NCBI RefSeq assembly: GCF_004565475.1
Contig: NZ_SRHX01000003.1
Coordinates: forward strand, 248,001 to 312,000
Length of the DNA: 64,000 nucleotides
Direction of reading: 5' to 3'
Source of the DNA: Lonepinella koalarum
Lineage (GTDB): Bacteria > Pseudomonadota > Gammaproteobacteria > Enterobacterales > Pasteurellaceae
This document shows positions 30,305 through 39,308 of the stretch, piece after piece (the stretch's first letter is position 1; every line of letters begins with the position of its first letter). The position numbers were made by a program, and so were the translations under genes. The notes beneath the pieces were generated by a model. It made no database searches. It had not been told where the DNA came from and was given only the letters and a program-made list of their open reading frames with translations.

Positions 30305-31240
30305 ATGTCTCAAAATCATCTCCCTCAATTTCAAAAAGCCTTTCTTCACCCTAAACATTGGGGATTTTGGTTGGGATTGGGTATTTATTGGTTAATTTTA
30401 TGCTTGCCATATCCTATTTTAGTGAAAATGGGGCGTGGATTAGGTTGGTTGTTTGGGCGTTTAGGTGTGGGAAAACGCCGTGCAGCCATCGCTCGGCGAA
30501 ATTTAGAATTGGCGTTTCCTGAACGCCCTGAACAGTGGCGAGAAAAGGTGTTACAAGCCAATATGCAAAACGTGGGAATGGCATTGCTAGAAACAGGCAT
30601 GGCATGGTTTTGGTCAGATAAACGCATTAAAAAATGGTCAAAAATAGAAGGGCTTGAACATCTAAAAGACAATGCCAAAGACGGGATTATTTTAGTAGGT
30701 GTGCATTTTTTAACCTTAGAATTAGGGGCAAGAATTATTGGGTTATATCACCCTGGGGTGGGGGTTTATCGCCCAAATGACAAGCCGTTAATGGATTGGC
30801 TACAAACTTGGGGGCGTTTGCGATCCAATAAACATATGTTAAATCGCAAAGATTTGCGTGGCATGCTCAAAGCCTTACGCCAAGGAGAAACAATTTGGTA
30901 TGCTCCCGATCATGATTATGGGAGAAAAAGTGCGGTGTTTATTCCGTTTTTTGCTGTGCAAGATGCCGCAACTACCACGGGATCTTATTATTTACTCAAA
31001 GCATCGCCAAAGAGTAAAGTCATTCCATTTGCTCCGTTACGCAATAAGGATAATTCAGGTTATACGATAATTATTTCTTCCCCAGTGGACTTTACTGATG
31101 TGACCACGGAAAGGGATGTTGCGATTCGGATGAATAGCATTGTGGAAACGGAGATTCTTAAAGGCGTTGATCAGTATATGTGGTTGCATCGCCGATTTAA
31201 AACCGAACAAGATGGTGATGACGGCAAAAAATATCGTTAA
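30305..31240 (+). CDS. lpxL: Lipid A late acyltransferase (LpxL/HtrB)
   Basis: Transfers a secondary fatty acid from acyl-ACP to KDO2-lipid IVA at the inner membrane. The 311 residues have one N-terminal helix (about 20-40) and the acyltransferase HX4(D/E) motif in VGVHFLTLELGARI (about 138-151). The second block RKDLRGMLKALRQGETIWYAPDHDYG is followed by the C-terminal YMWLHRRFK. The LpxL rather than LpxM assignment rests on similarity to Haemophilus HtrB and its place beside hldE. A DNA-uptake core lies inside at 30928-30936. Confidence 0.9.
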   Translation: MSQNHLPQFQKAFLHPKHWGFWLGLGIYWLILCLPYPILVKMGRGLGWLFGRLGVGKRRAAIARRNLELAFPERPEQWREKVLQANMQNVGMALLETGMAWFWSDKRIKKWSKIEGLEHLKDNAKDGIILVGVHFLTLELGARIIGLYHPGVGVYRPNDKPLMDWLQTWGRLRSNKHMLNRKDLRGMLKALRQGETIWYAPDHDYGRKSAVFIPFFAVQDAATTTGSYYLLKASPKSKVIPFAPLRNKDNSGYTIIISSPVDFTDVTTERDVAIRMNSIVETEILKGVDQYMWLHRRFKTEQDGDDGKKYR

Positions 31241-31321
31241 TTAACGATGAATTTTGCCTGAAATTATGGTAAAACTAGCCGATTATTATTTTTTTATATA
31301 GACAAAAAGGAAAGAAAATTT

Positions 31322-32149
31322 ATGTCAAATTTACAATCAATCATTGAAAATGCGTTTGAAAAACGTGCGGAGATTACACCAAAAACCGTTGATGTAGAGA
31401 CTCGTTCTGCTATTGAACAAGTTATTGACGGATTAGATAAGGGAATTTATCGTGTTGCGGAAAAAATTAACGGTGAATGGGTGACACATCAGTGGTTAAA
31501 AAAGGCGGTGTTACTTTCATTTCGGATTAATGATAACAGCGTGATCGATGGTGCTGAAACCAAATATTACGACAAAGTGGCATTAAAATTTGCGGATTAT
31601 ACGGAAGATCGTTTTGCTCAAGAAGGTTTTCGTGTGGTACCGTCTGCAACTGTGCGTAAAGGGGCCTATATTGCTAAAAATTGTGTGTTAATGCCATCTT
31701 ATGTGAATATTGGTGCTTATGTGGGCGAAGGGACTATGGTGGATACTTGGGCGACCGTGGGTTCTTGTGCTCAAATTGGTAAAAATGTACATCTTTCCGG
31801 TGGTGTAGGGATTGGAGGTGTATTAGAGCCGTTGCAAGCGAATCCAACTATTATTGGGGATAACTGTTTTATCGGCGCAAGATCCGAAGTCGTGGAAGGT
31901 GTGATCGTAGAAGATGGTTGTGTGATTTCTATGGGCGTATTTATTGGTCAATCAACGCGTATTTATGATCGTGAAACTGGTGAAATTCACTACGGTCGTG
32001 TACCGGCTGGTTCTGTGGTCGTGTCTGGTAGTTTACCGTCAAAATGCGGTAAATATAGTCTTTATTGTGCGGTGATCGTGAAAAAAGTTGATGCAAAAAC
32101 CTTAGGTAAAGTTGGCATTAACGAATTACTGCGTGCTATTGAAGAATAA
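31322..32149 (+). CDS. dapD: Tetrahydrodipicolinate N-succinyltransferase
   Basis: Converts tetrahydrodipicolinate and succinyl-CoA to N-succinyl-2-amino-6-ketopimelate in the lysine and diaminopimelate pathway. The 275 residues have an N-terminal helical part and a left-handed beta helix built of hexapeptides ([38 protein letters not shown], about 125-245). Length matches E. coli DapD (274). The ATG follows AAAGGAAAG. It is a single gene with about 200 bases before the next one. Confidence 0.97.
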   Translation: MSNLQSIIENAFEKRAEITPKTVDVETRSAIEQVIDGLDKGIYRVAEKINGEWVTHQWLKKAVLLSFRINDNSVIDGAETKYYDKVALKFADYTEDRFAQEGFRVVPSATVRKGAYIAKNCVLMPSYVNIGAYVGEGTMVDTWATVGSCAQIGKNVHLSGGVGIGGVLEPLQANPTIIGDNCFIGARSEVVEGVIVEDGCVISMGVFIGQSTRIYDRETGEIHYGRVPAGSVVVSGSLPSKCGKYSLYCAVIVKKVDAKTLGKVGINELLRAIEE

Positions 32150-32358
32150 TTTTATTGATAAAAATTGATTAATTAAAAGAGTTAAGGGAACTTTGGTCTA
32201 ATTTTTTAGTCAGAAATTGGAGCGTTTGATTTCATTCTATGAAATTAATTGTAAGGTTATTGTAAAAATTTTTGCATTTTACAATAAAATTGTTCAAAAT
32301 AAGCAACTATCGGCAAGGTCGATATTGATTAAACATAAACTTATTTAGGGAAACTACA

Positions 32359-32898
32359 ATGAAAAAATCATTATTAGCAACATTAGTATTAGGTTCAGTA
32401 TTCGCATTAGCAGCTTGCGATCAAGCATCAAAAGATCAAATGTCTGCTAAAGTAGAAGAAGCGAAAACTAGCGTTGTTGAAGCTAAAGATGCAACTGTTG
32501 AAGCAGCTAAAGATGTTAAAGACGCAGTAGTAGAAAAAGCAACTGAGGCTAAAGATAAAATGGTCGAAATGAAAGATGCAGCAGCTGATAAAATGTCAGA
32601 AATAAAAGATTCTGCGTCAGATAAAACGTCTGAGGTGAACGAAGCTGCATCAGATAAAGCGGCTGAAATAAAAGAATCAGCTACAGAGATGAAAGATACA
32701 GCAGCTGATAAAGTGGCTGAGGTGAATGAATCTGCATCAGATAAAGCAGCTGAAATAAAAGAATCAGCTACAGAGATGAAAGATACAGCAGCTGATAACA
32801 TGGCTGAAATGAACGAAGAGGCAAAAGAAAAAGCAGCAGCTGCAGCGGATGCCGTTTCTGATAAAGCCGAAGATGTTAAAGAAGCAGTAGAAAAATAA
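32359..32898 (+). CDS. Repeat-rich alanine/lysine/glutamate lipoprotein
   Basis: A 179-residue protein with a lipoprotein signal peptide ending in the lipobox LAAC (Cys20). The whole mature part is an 11- to 14-residue periodic, charged and helical repeat (DKAAEIKESATEMKDTAAD and variants), like LEA or apolipoprotein-type amphipathic helices. At DNA level an 87-bp unit is duplicated almost exactly. I cannot assign a function; it should be an extended coiled or amphipathic envelope protein. It has its own terminator. The serine-rich frame on the other strand is only a mirror of the repeats. Confidence 0.85.
   Translation: MKKSLLATLVLGSVFALAACDQASKDQMSAKVEEAKTSVVEAKDATVEAAKDVKDAVVEKATEAKDKMVEMKDAAADKMSEIKDSASDKTSEVNEAASDKAAEIKESATEMKDTAADKVAEVNESASDKAAEIKESATEMKDTAADNMAEMNEEAKEKAAAAADAVSDKAEDVKEAVEK
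32647..32820. repeat. 87-bp direct tandem repeat in the lipoprotein gene
   Basis: Two successive copies start at 32647 and 32734 with gcatcagataaagc(g/a)gctg and continue nearly identical for 87 bp (29 codons). A copy change would stay in frame and alter protein length by 29 residues. Confidence 0.85.
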
Positions 32899-32916
32899 TT
32901 TATAATCAACTAATTT

Positions 32917-32943
32917 AAAAGGAAGCCGAAAGGTTTCCTTTTT
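32917..32943 (+). terminator. Intrinsic terminator of the repeat lipoprotein gene
   Basis: An 11-bp stem AAAAGGAAGCC / GGTTTCCTTTT (one G-U pair) closes a GAAA tetraloop, with T following. Confidence 0.88.
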
Positions 32944-33009
32944 CATTATCAATTAATCAATTATGTGCTAGAATCAGCATTAATATATATTTATTAATAA
33001 GGAAAAAAA

Positions 33010-33477
33010 ATGCAAATATTAGAAGGTGTATTAGCTGCGCCAAATACCAAAATTGCTGTGGTAGTTGCTCGTTTTAATCATTTTATTAATGATAGTTTAG
33101 TGGACGGTGCTATTGATGCATTGAAACGTATTGGTCAAGTGAAAGATGAAAATATTACCTTGGTTAAAGTGCCGGGGGCTTATGAATTACCTTTAGCGGT
33201 TCGCCGTTTAGCAAATAGTAAAAAATATGATGGTATCGTAGCATTAGGTACAGTGATTCGTGGTGGCACGGCACATTTTGAATATGTAGCAGGTGAGGCA
33301 AGTAGTGGTATTGGTCAAGTGTCGCTTGATGCGGATATTCCCGTGGCATTTGGGGTGTTAACCACCGAAAATATTGATCAAGCAATTGAACGTGCGGGTA
33401 CTAAAGCAGGTAATAAAGGTGCAGAAGCAGCTTTAGTAGTGCTGGAGATGATCAACTTATTAAACCAAATTAGTTAA
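33010..33477 (+). CDS. ribH: 6,7-dimethyl-8-ribityllumazine synthase
   Basis: Joins 5-amino-6-ribitylaminouracil with dihydroxybutanone phosphate to form the substrate of riboflavin synthase. The 155 residues match the family: [18 protein letters not shown] at the start, [16 protein letters not shown] (about 54-69), and the catalytic His in [17 protein letters not shown] (about 79-95). It forms large icosahedral shells in homologues. First gene of ribH-nusB, with nusB nine bases after it, as in E. coli. No FMN riboswitch lies upstream. Confidence 0.97.
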   Translation: MQILEGVLAAPNTKIAVVVARFNHFINDSLVDGAIDALKRIGQVKDENITLVKVPGAYELPLAVRRLANSKKYDGIVALGTVIRGGTAHFEYVAGEASSGIGQVSLDADIPVAFGVLTTENIDQAIERAGTKAGNKGAEAALVVLEMINLLNQIS

Positions 33478-33486
33478 GGCATTGTC

Positions 33487-33915
33487 ATGACTGAACAAGT
33501 TAAAAAGCCATCCGCCCGTCGCCGTGCCAGAGAATGTGCGGTACAAGCCTTATATTCTTGGGCGATTTCGCGTAATGAGGCAGCGGAAGTTGAATTAGCT
33601 TTTGTGACAGAACAAGATCTAAAAGGTGTGGATGTAGCGTATTTCCGTAAATTGTTTCGCCAAACGGTGGATAACTTGGATGCGGTAGATAGTACACTGA
33701 CTCCCTTTTTAGACCGCACTTCGGAAGAGCTCACCCCGATTGAAAAAGCGATTTTGCGTTTAGCCACTTATGAGTTGAAATATGAACTTGATGTCCCTTA
33801 TAAAGTGGTGATTAATGAAGCTATTGAAGTAGCAAAAACCTTTGGCGCGGATGATAGTCATAAATATGTCAATGGGGTATTAGATAAAGTCTCACCGTCT
33901 TTAGGACGCAGATAA
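33487..33915 (+). CDS. nusB: Transcription antitermination factor NusB
   Basis: An all-helical RNA-binding protein that with NusE (S10) binds boxA in rRNA leaders. The 142 residues show [20 protein letters not shown] at the N-terminus and [29 protein letters not shown] at the C-terminus, both hallmarks. It is translated directly after ribH. A short terminator follows its stop, before thiL. Confidence 0.96.
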   Translation: MTEQVKKPSARRRARECAVQALYSWAISRNEAAEVELAFVTEQDLKGVDVAYFRKLFRQTVDNLDAVDSTLTPFLDRTSEELTPIEKAILRLATYELKYELDVPYKVVINEAIEVAKTFGADDSHKYVNGVLDKVSPSLGRR

Positions 33916-33923
33916 TATAAGAA

Positions 33924-33947
33924 AGTGGGTTTTACCCACTCTTTTAT
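33924..33947 (+). terminator. Intrinsic terminator between nusB and thiL
   Basis: AGTGGGT / ACCCACT with a TTT loop, followed by CTTTTATT. It overlaps the likely leader of thiL, so read-through may feed thiL. Confidence 0.75.
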
Positions 33948-33958
33948 TAGATAAAATA

Positions 33959-34954
33959 ATGGCAAAAACAGAATTTGATCTCATAGATACTTTTTTCACT
34001 CAACAACAAGTCCAACGCGCGGATGTTAATTTAAACATTGGTGATGATTGTGCCTTAACGTCTGTTTTATCAGGAAAATTCCTAGCGACTACCACTGATA
34101 CGATGGTGGAAAATTCCCATTTTTATCCGAATATTGATCCCCGAGATTTGGGCTATAAAGCTATTGCAACAAATTTAAGCGATCTCGCTGCCATGGGAGC
34201 AGAACCTGCATGGGTTTCTTTGGCATTGACCTTGCCGAAATCAGATGAGAATTGGTTACACGCCTTTAGTCAAGGCATGTTTGAATTACTTAATGAACAT
34301 CATGTTGCCTTAATCGGTGGTGATACTACCAGTGGTACCGTACCGTCGATTACCATTACCGCTCAAGGATTTGTTGAAAAAAATACCGCACTTCGACGCG
34401 ATCAAGCAAAAGTCGGGGATTGGATTTATGTTTCCGGTACGTTGGGTGATGGTTTAGCGGGATTTTATTTAATCTCCGACTTGTATCAAGGTAAAAAAAG
34501 CGCGGTGAATTTTGATGAAGAATGGTTAATTCAACGTAATTTTCGCCCAACTCCGAGAATATCGCTCGGTATCACTTTAGCTAAATATCAATTATCGCAT
34601 TGTGCTCTGGATCTTTCTGATGGATTAGTAGGCGATCTTGGTCATATTTTACAGCGTAGTGGGGTAAGTGCGGTGTTAAATTTGCAAGATTTACCTTGTT
34701 CAGCTGCGCTAGTAAATTTATATGGGCGACAACAGGCAGAACAGTTTGCTTTGCAAGGTGGGGAAGATTATGAACTTTGTTTTACTGTTCCAAATCACAA
34801 AAAGGCATTATTGGATCAATATTTAGCCCCATTAAAGGTGCCTTATACCTGTATTGGTCGTATTGTAGAAAAAAATCCACAGCAAAATATTATTTATCAA
34901 CGACAAGGAAAAATGGTAGATTTACAGATCTCTAGTTTTGAACATTTTAAATAA
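33959..34954 (+). CDS. thiL: Thiamine-monophosphate kinase
   Basis: Phosphorylates thiamine monophosphate to the active diphosphate. The 331 residues belong to the PurM/ThiL fold, with metal- and nucleotide-binding acidic motifs NIGDDCALTS (about 26-35), TTDTMVENSHF and GGDTTSGT (about 120-127), and ALDLSDGLVGDLGHIL. Length is normal (E. coli 325). pgpA starts two bases after the stop. Confidence 0.96.
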   Translation: MAKTEFDLIDTFFTQQQVQRADVNLNIGDDCALTSVLSGKFLATTTDTMVENSHFYPNIDPRDLGYKAIATNLSDLAAMGAEPAWVSLALTLPKSDENWLHAFSQGMFELLNEHHVALIGGDTTSGTVPSITITAQGFVEKNTALRRDQAKVGDWIYVSGTLGDGLAGFYLISDLYQGKKSAVNFDEEWLIQRNFRPTPRISLGITLAKYQLSHCALDLSDGLVGDLGHILQRSGVSAVLNLQDLPCSAALVNLYGRQQAEQFALQGGEDYELCFTVPNHKKALLDQYLAPLKVPYTCIGRIVEKNPQQNIIYQRQGKMVDLQISSFEHFK

Positions 34955-34956
34955 CC

Positions 34957-35472
34957 ATGACAGATGTAACACAATGCCCATTACAACACTTACGCTTAAC
35001 CAATCCAACGCATTTGCTTGCGGTTGGCTTTGGTTCTGGTTTAATTCATCCTGCACCCGGTACATGGGGGAGTTTGGCTGGATTATTTATTGGCATTTTC
35101 TTCATGCAAATCGTGCCATTAAAAGTATTTATGATTTTCACCGCAGTTTGCTTTCTGATAGGCTGTTATTTATGCCAAAAAACCGCCAATGATATGGGCG
35201 TACATGATCATGGTTCCATTGTTTGGGATGAATTTGTCGGCATTTGGATTGTGCAAATCGGCATGGTCGGATTTCTACTAGAACATTTGATTTTAGGCAA
35301 TGTGGTGGCATTCGGGTTATTTCGTCTATTTGATATTTGGAAGCCTTTTCCAATTAGATATTTTGATAGAAAATTAGAAAATGGTTTTGGCATCATGATT
35401 GATGACGTGCTAGCATCATTGTATGCGGTATTAGTTTATTTTATTTTTTCTATTGGAGTGTCATTATGCTAA
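34957..35472 (+). CDS. pgpA: Phosphatidylglycerophosphatase A
   Basis: Removes phosphate from phosphatidylglycerophosphate to give phosphatidylglycerol. The 171 residues have about four hydrophobic segments and the PgpA marks GSGLIHPAPGTWGSLAGL (about 22-39), SIVWDEFVGIWI (about 87-98) and the C-terminal RYFDRKLENGFGIMIDDVLA. Coupled to thiL, as in E. coli (thiL-pgpA). It overlaps the next gene by seven bases. Confidence 0.95.
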   Translation: MTDVTQCPLQHLRLTNPTHLLAVGFGSGLIHPAPGTWGSLAGLFIGIFFMQIVPLKVFMIFTAVCFLIGCYLCQKTANDMGVHDHGSIVWDEFVGIWIVQIGMVGFLLEHLILGNVVAFGLFRLFDIWKPFPIRYFDRKLENGFGIMIDDVLASLYAVLVYFIFSIGVSLC

Positions 35473-36095
35473 ATTTAATCATTATTCACTTTTTCGGTTT
35501 ATTAAGTCCCGGTCCCGATTTTTTTTACGTGAGTCGAATGGCGGTCAGTAATTCCAGACGGAATACGATTTGTGGTATTTTGGGTATTACCATGGGTGTG
35601 GCTATTTGGGCGGCCGCGGCTATATTAGGTCTGGCTATTTTATTTAAAACCATGCCAGTTTTGCATGGTGTCATCATGTTACTCGGCGGTGGATATTTAG
35701 GCTATCTTGGTTTAAAAATGGTAAAAAACCGTAGCAATGCCGTGTTTACAGAACTTACTGAACAAGAACTCAACCAAAAAACGAGCATTAAAGCAGAAAT
35801 TATCAAAGGGTTGTTAGTAAATCTCTCTAATGCTAAAGCGGTGATTTTTTTTGCTAGTGTGATGTCTTTGGTATTTGTGAATATTACTGAAACTTGGCAA
35901 ATGATGGTTGCCTTTTTAATCATTTTATTTGAAACGTTCAGTTATTTTTATGTAGTATCCCTACTTTTCTCCCGTCCTTTTGCCAGACGCTTTTATAGCC
36001 AATACAGCCGTTATATTGATAATGTTTCTGGCGTGATCTTTTTAGCCTTTGGTAGCTATTTGGTATATAGTGGATTACAAGAGATCGCTATTTAA
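35466..36095 (+). CDS. LysE/RhtB-family amino-acid exporter
   Basis: A 209-residue polytopic membrane protein with about six helices. The RhtB/LysE signature is at the N-terminus (LLSPGPDFFYVSRMAVSNSRR, split by a turn, about 12-32), followed by GITMGVAIWAAAAILGLA. Members export amino acids such as threonine, homoserine or lysine; the substrate cannot be told. It overlaps pgpA by seven bases, so it is probably co-transcribed. A hairpin terminator separates it from the convergent matP. Confidence 0.88.
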   Translation: MLNLIIIHFFGLLSPGPDFFYVSRMAVSNSRRNTICGILGITMGVAIWAAAAILGLAILFKTMPVLHGVIMLLGGGYLGYLGLKMVKNRSNAVFTELTEQELNQKTSIKAEIIKGLLVNLSNAKAVIFFASVMSLVFVNITETWQMMVAFLIILFETFSYFYVVSLLFSRPFARRFYSQYSRYIDNVSGVIFLAFGSYLVYSGLQEIAI

Positions 36096-36157
36096 TTCTA
36101 ATAAAATTATTATCTTAATCAAAGTATCAAAACAAAATAATCATTCAATCTTGGCTC

Positions 36158-36184
36158 AAGGCGAATTTAATGTTCGCCTTTATT
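36158..36184 (+). terminator. Terminator between the LysE-type gene and matP
   Basis: AAGGCGAA / TTCGCCTT with a seven-base loop and a following TATTT. The plus-strand T-run overlaps the matP stop codon. Confidence 0.75.
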
Positions 36185-36626
36185 TGAGTAAATCTTTCAA
36201 GCTAGCTTTCATAACGGACATTTTATTTTGATACAGTGCTTTACTTTCCCGTTCATCAATCATATAAGTAATAGTTTGTGATAAGGTCATACCGAGCTTA
36301 CGAGAATATTTGGATAAACGTTGCCAGACAGCATATTCCAAATCAATGGATTTTTTTTTGGTATGTTGTTTTTCCGCATTGAAAAAACGTTTACGTCTGG
36401 CTCGAATAGCTTGATCGAGTTTAATCACCAGCGCTTCAGACAAATGAGCAGTAATCCAAGCATTAATTTGCTCAGGCTGATTTTTACAGGCAATCAAGGC
36501 TTTTACTTTATCTTCCACTAAACTTTTTTCTTGATAACGCGTAATATTTTCTCCTTCTCTATGTTTTTTGCTGAGATAAAGCCATTTCCATTGCGTTTCT
36601 TGATTTTCAAGCTTTTGATATTTCAT
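36180..36626 (-). CDS. matP: Macrodomain Ter protein MatP
   Basis: A 148-residue ribbon-helix-helix DNA-binding protein that organises the chromosome terminus by binding matS sites. The sequence closely follows E. coli MatP: MKYQKLENQETQWKWLYL at the start, the highly conserved IRARRKRFFNAEKQHTKKKS (about 82-101), and a C-terminal coiled coil for tetramers. The matP / lonH(ycbZ)-fabA order is the same as in E. coli. The two genes are divergent with a 131-base control region. Confidence 0.95.
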   Translation of the reverse strand: MKYQKLENQETQWKWLYLSKKHREGENITRYQEKSLVEDKVKALIACKNQPEQINAWITAHLSEALVIKLDQAIRARRKRFFNAEKQHTKKKSIDLEYAVWQRLSKYSRKLGMTLSQTITYMIDERESKALYQNKMSVMKASLKDLLK

Positions 36627-36757
36627 AATATTTATTTAATTAGTGACGTGGTAACTGAAATAATATACCTGTATTCATTTTTTTTCTAGTAGATTTTTTG
36701 AATTTTAAGGAAATGTGAGATAATACGCTATTATTCTATTTTAGCAGAGAAAATAAC

Positions 36758-38524
36758 GTGGATTTATCCGAACAAAAATTAGATTGGACAGCTTTACAAC
36801 CACATTTAGCTCAATTACCGGTAGAAACTCAAAAGGTGAGTTTTTTAGATTTACAATGGCGAGCTTGCTCGGCTATAGCGCAATTTTTGAAAAATTCGCA
36901 CCGCAGTTTGTTGGTGTTAAAAGCAGACGATCAAAGCGAATATGCAAGTGAGGTGGAAAATTGGGTGAAATTACAACAAGCACCTTTACAGGTATCGGGC
37001 GTACAATATGTGGTGGAGCAAGGGGATAGTTTTTCCTTTGCGCAAATTCATATTGAGCCAGCGCAATCAGTGCAGGATAACTTTGCAGCGAAAAAAACAG
37101 TAGCGACTGCTCTTTATTTTGATCAATCAAGTTTGTTTGGATCTATTCGCATACATCCGATGTCCCATGATATTCAGTTGAATGCGGGCTTAGTACATCA
37201 ACTCAATAATGGGGTATTAATTTTAAGCGTTAACCAACTATTAACGCATTTTGATTGTTGGGAACGCTTAAAACATGTTCTGGTGACAAAGCAATTTGAC
37301 TGGTATTCGGCACATCCGTTTAAAGCCTTGCCGTGCGAAATTCCGAGTTATCCATTAAATGTAAAGGTACTTTTATTAGGCAATAGAGAAGAATTAGCCA
37401 CCTTGAATGAACTCGTACCAGATCTTTATCATCTGGCAGATTATAGCGAAATTGAAAGTTATATTGCTGTCGGAAAAGAGCCGCAACAACAAGCATGGCA
37501 ACAGTATGTGCAATCTTTTGCATGGCAACATCAATTTCCACATTTGACCCAAGATGGTTTAGATAAATTATATCAATGGTTGGTACGAGAAAGTGAAAGC
37601 CGAGTTTTAATTAATAGTTCGCCGTTAATTTTAACGCAGATTTTAAGTGGAGTAAGCCTGTTAAGCAACAATAAAGACGAGATAAGTGCGGTAGATGTTG
37701 AGCAATACTTTCAACAAAAATTGGTTCAGCAGGGCTTTTTACGTGAGCAGGCGTATGCAGATATTTTTTATCATCAAGTGTATATTGAAACTGATCATGA
37801 AGCCGTTGGACAAATTAATGGCTTGTCTGTAGTGGAATTTACAGGGATGCCAATGTCTTTTGGTGAGCCGTCTCGGATTAGTTGTATCGTACAATTTGGC
37901 GATGGCGAGATTGTGGATATTGAAAGAAAAAGCGAACTAGCTGGCAATGTGCATGGTAAAGGTATGATGATTGCACAAAATTGCCTTGCAAATATTTTAG
38001 ATCTGCCATCTCAATTACCTTTTTCAGCCTCTTTAGTGTTTGAGCAATCTTATGGTGAAATTGATGGCGACAGTGCTTCTTTAGCGGCATTTTTAGTGTT
38101 AGCAAGTGCGTTGTCTGATTTACCGGTTCCACAATCTATTGCAGTGACGGGATCTATCGATCAATTTGGTTTAGTCCATTCCATAGGTGGTGTGAATGAT
38201 AAAATTGAAGGTTTTTTTGCTATTTGTCAGAGCAGAGGATTAACCGGAAAGCAGGGTGTGATTATTCCGCAATCTTGTTTATATCAGCTTTCTTTGACGG
38301 ATGATGTGGTCACTGCGGTGAAAAATAATCAATTTTTTATTTGGACGGTAAATGATGTGTTTGAAGCTTGTGAAATTTTATTTGATCGTCCTTTAGTGGT
38401 TGATGAACAAACTGACAAAGCAGAAAAAGTGACTATTGCGCAGTTAATTGCTAAACGTATTGAGCAGTATGCAGAACAGCATCATTCCATACCATTTTGG
38501 TTAAAATGGTTTGCTAAAAAATAA
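36758..38524 (+). CDS. Lon-type protease domain protein (LonH/YcbZ)
   Basis: A 588-residue protein with a C-terminal Lon peptidase domain. The catalytic Ser is in EIDGDSASLAAFLVLAS (about 427-443) and the catalytic Lys in IGGVNDKIEGFFAI (about 470-483). The N-terminal part is degenerate relative to an AAA+ domain: no clear Walker A motif is visible, so ATP-dependence is doubtful. Its substrate is not known. Its place between matP and fabA matches E. coli ycbZ. A DNA-uptake core lies inside near 37686. Confidence 0.9.
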   Translation: MDLSEQKLDWTALQPHLAQLPVETQKVSFLDLQWRACSAIAQFLKNSHRSLLVLKADDQSEYASEVENWVKLQQAPLQVSGVQYVVEQGDSFSFAQIHIEPAQSVQDNFAAKKTVATALYFDQSSLFGSIRIHPMSHDIQLNAGLVHQLNNGVLILSVNQLLTHFDCWERLKHVLVTKQFDWYSAHPFKALPCEIPSYPLNVKVLLLGNREELATLNELVPDLYHLADYSEIESYIAVGKEPQQQAWQQYVQSFAWQHQFPHLTQDGLDKLYQWLVRESESRVLINSSPLILTQILSGVSLLSNNKDEISAVDVEQYFQQKLVQQGFLREQAYADIFYHQVYIETDHEAVGQINGLSVVEFTGMPMSFGEPSRISCIVQFGDGEIVDIERKSELAGNVHGKGMMIAQNCLANILDLPSQLPFSASLVFEQSYGEIDGDSASLAAFLVLASALSDLPVPQSIAVTGSIDQFGLVHSIGGVNDKIEGFFAICQSRGLTGKQGVIIPQSCLYQLSLTDDVVTAVKNNQFFIWTVNDVFEACEILFDRPLVVDEQTDKAEKVTIAQLIAKRIEQYAEQHHSIPFWLKWFAKK

Positions 38525-38648
38525 CTGCTCGGAACTGTTTAGCGAACAGGTGTTAGCTATATCTTTTTAAATTAAACTCTGTTAATATAGTGTTAATTCA
38601 GTAAGTTCACTGAAAAATATCCTATGATTTACTTTTAAAGAGAAAAAA

Positions 38649-39194
38649 ATGACTAACACCTGTACACCAAAAACAATCCCAGAAAGAAAAAATTCTTATA
38701 ATTATGAAGACTTATTAGCCTCTGGACGTGGTGAATTATTTGGCGAAAAAGGTCCGCAACTTCCAGCCCCAACTATGCTGATGATGGATCGAGTGATTGA
38801 AATGAACGAAACTGGCGGTTTGTTTGGCAAAGGCTATGTGGAAGCCGAATTGGATATTAAGCCAGATTTATTTTTCTTTGGTTGCCATTTTATCGGCGAT
38901 CCAGTGATGCCCGGCTGTTTAGGTTTAGATGCGATGTGGCAATTAGTCGGTTTTTATCTTGGTTGGATCGGTGGTGAAGGCAAAGGTCGTGCTTTAGGCG
39001 TTGGCGAAGTGAAATTTACCGGTCAAGTGTTACCGACTAATAAAAAAGTGACCTATAAAATTCATTTCAAACGTGTGATTAATCGTAAATTAATTATGGG
39101 CGTGGCTGACGGTGAAGTGTTGGTTGACGGTCGAGTGATTTATACGGCAACAGATTTAAAAGTCGGATTATTTCAGGATACATCAACTTTCTAA
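38649..39194 (+). CDS. fabA: 3-hydroxydecanoyl-ACP dehydratase/isomerase FabA
   Basis: Starts unsaturated fatty-acid synthesis by dehydrating 3-hydroxydecanoyl-ACP and isomerising the trans-2 to the cis-3 double bond. The 181 residues contain the active-site His80 in [20 protein letters not shown] and the paired Asp94. Length is normal (E. coli 172, with a longer N-terminus here). It has an AAAGAGAAA ribosome-binding stretch and its own terminator. Confidence 0.97.
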   Translation: MTNTCTPKTIPERKNSYNYEDLLASGRGELFGEKGPQLPAPTMLMMDRVIEMNETGGLFGKGYVEAELDIKPDLFFFGCHFIGDPVMPGCLGLDAMWQLVGFYLGWIGGEGKGRALGVGEVKFTGQVLPTNKKVTYKIHFKRVINRKLIMGVADGEVLVDGRVIYTATDLKVGLFQDTSTF

Positions 39195-39213
39195 TTGTGA
39201 TATTGGTTTTGAT

Positions 39214-39243
39214 AAGCTCAAGGGTTATTACCTTGAGCTTTTT
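39214..39243 (+). terminator. Intrinsic terminator of fabA
   Basis: Ten-bp stem AAGCTCAAGG / CCTTGAGCTT with a seven-base loop and T following. Confidence 0.88.
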
Positions 39244-39308
39244 ATTGGTCCACTCCGAATGACGTACGAGATAAGAGTAATAACAAAACATAATCTAAGT
39301 TTTTTTTA

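Noticed and set aside
32436-32909. Minus-strand serine/alanine-rich frame of 157 codons opposite the repeat lipoprotein.
   Set aside because: It mirrors the periodic codons of the lipoprotein gene; no signal or start context supports it.
36627-39213. A dif site near matP or ftsK.
   Set aside because: No 28-base XerCD-type sequence was recognised by eye in these gaps or around ftsK (57056-59791).
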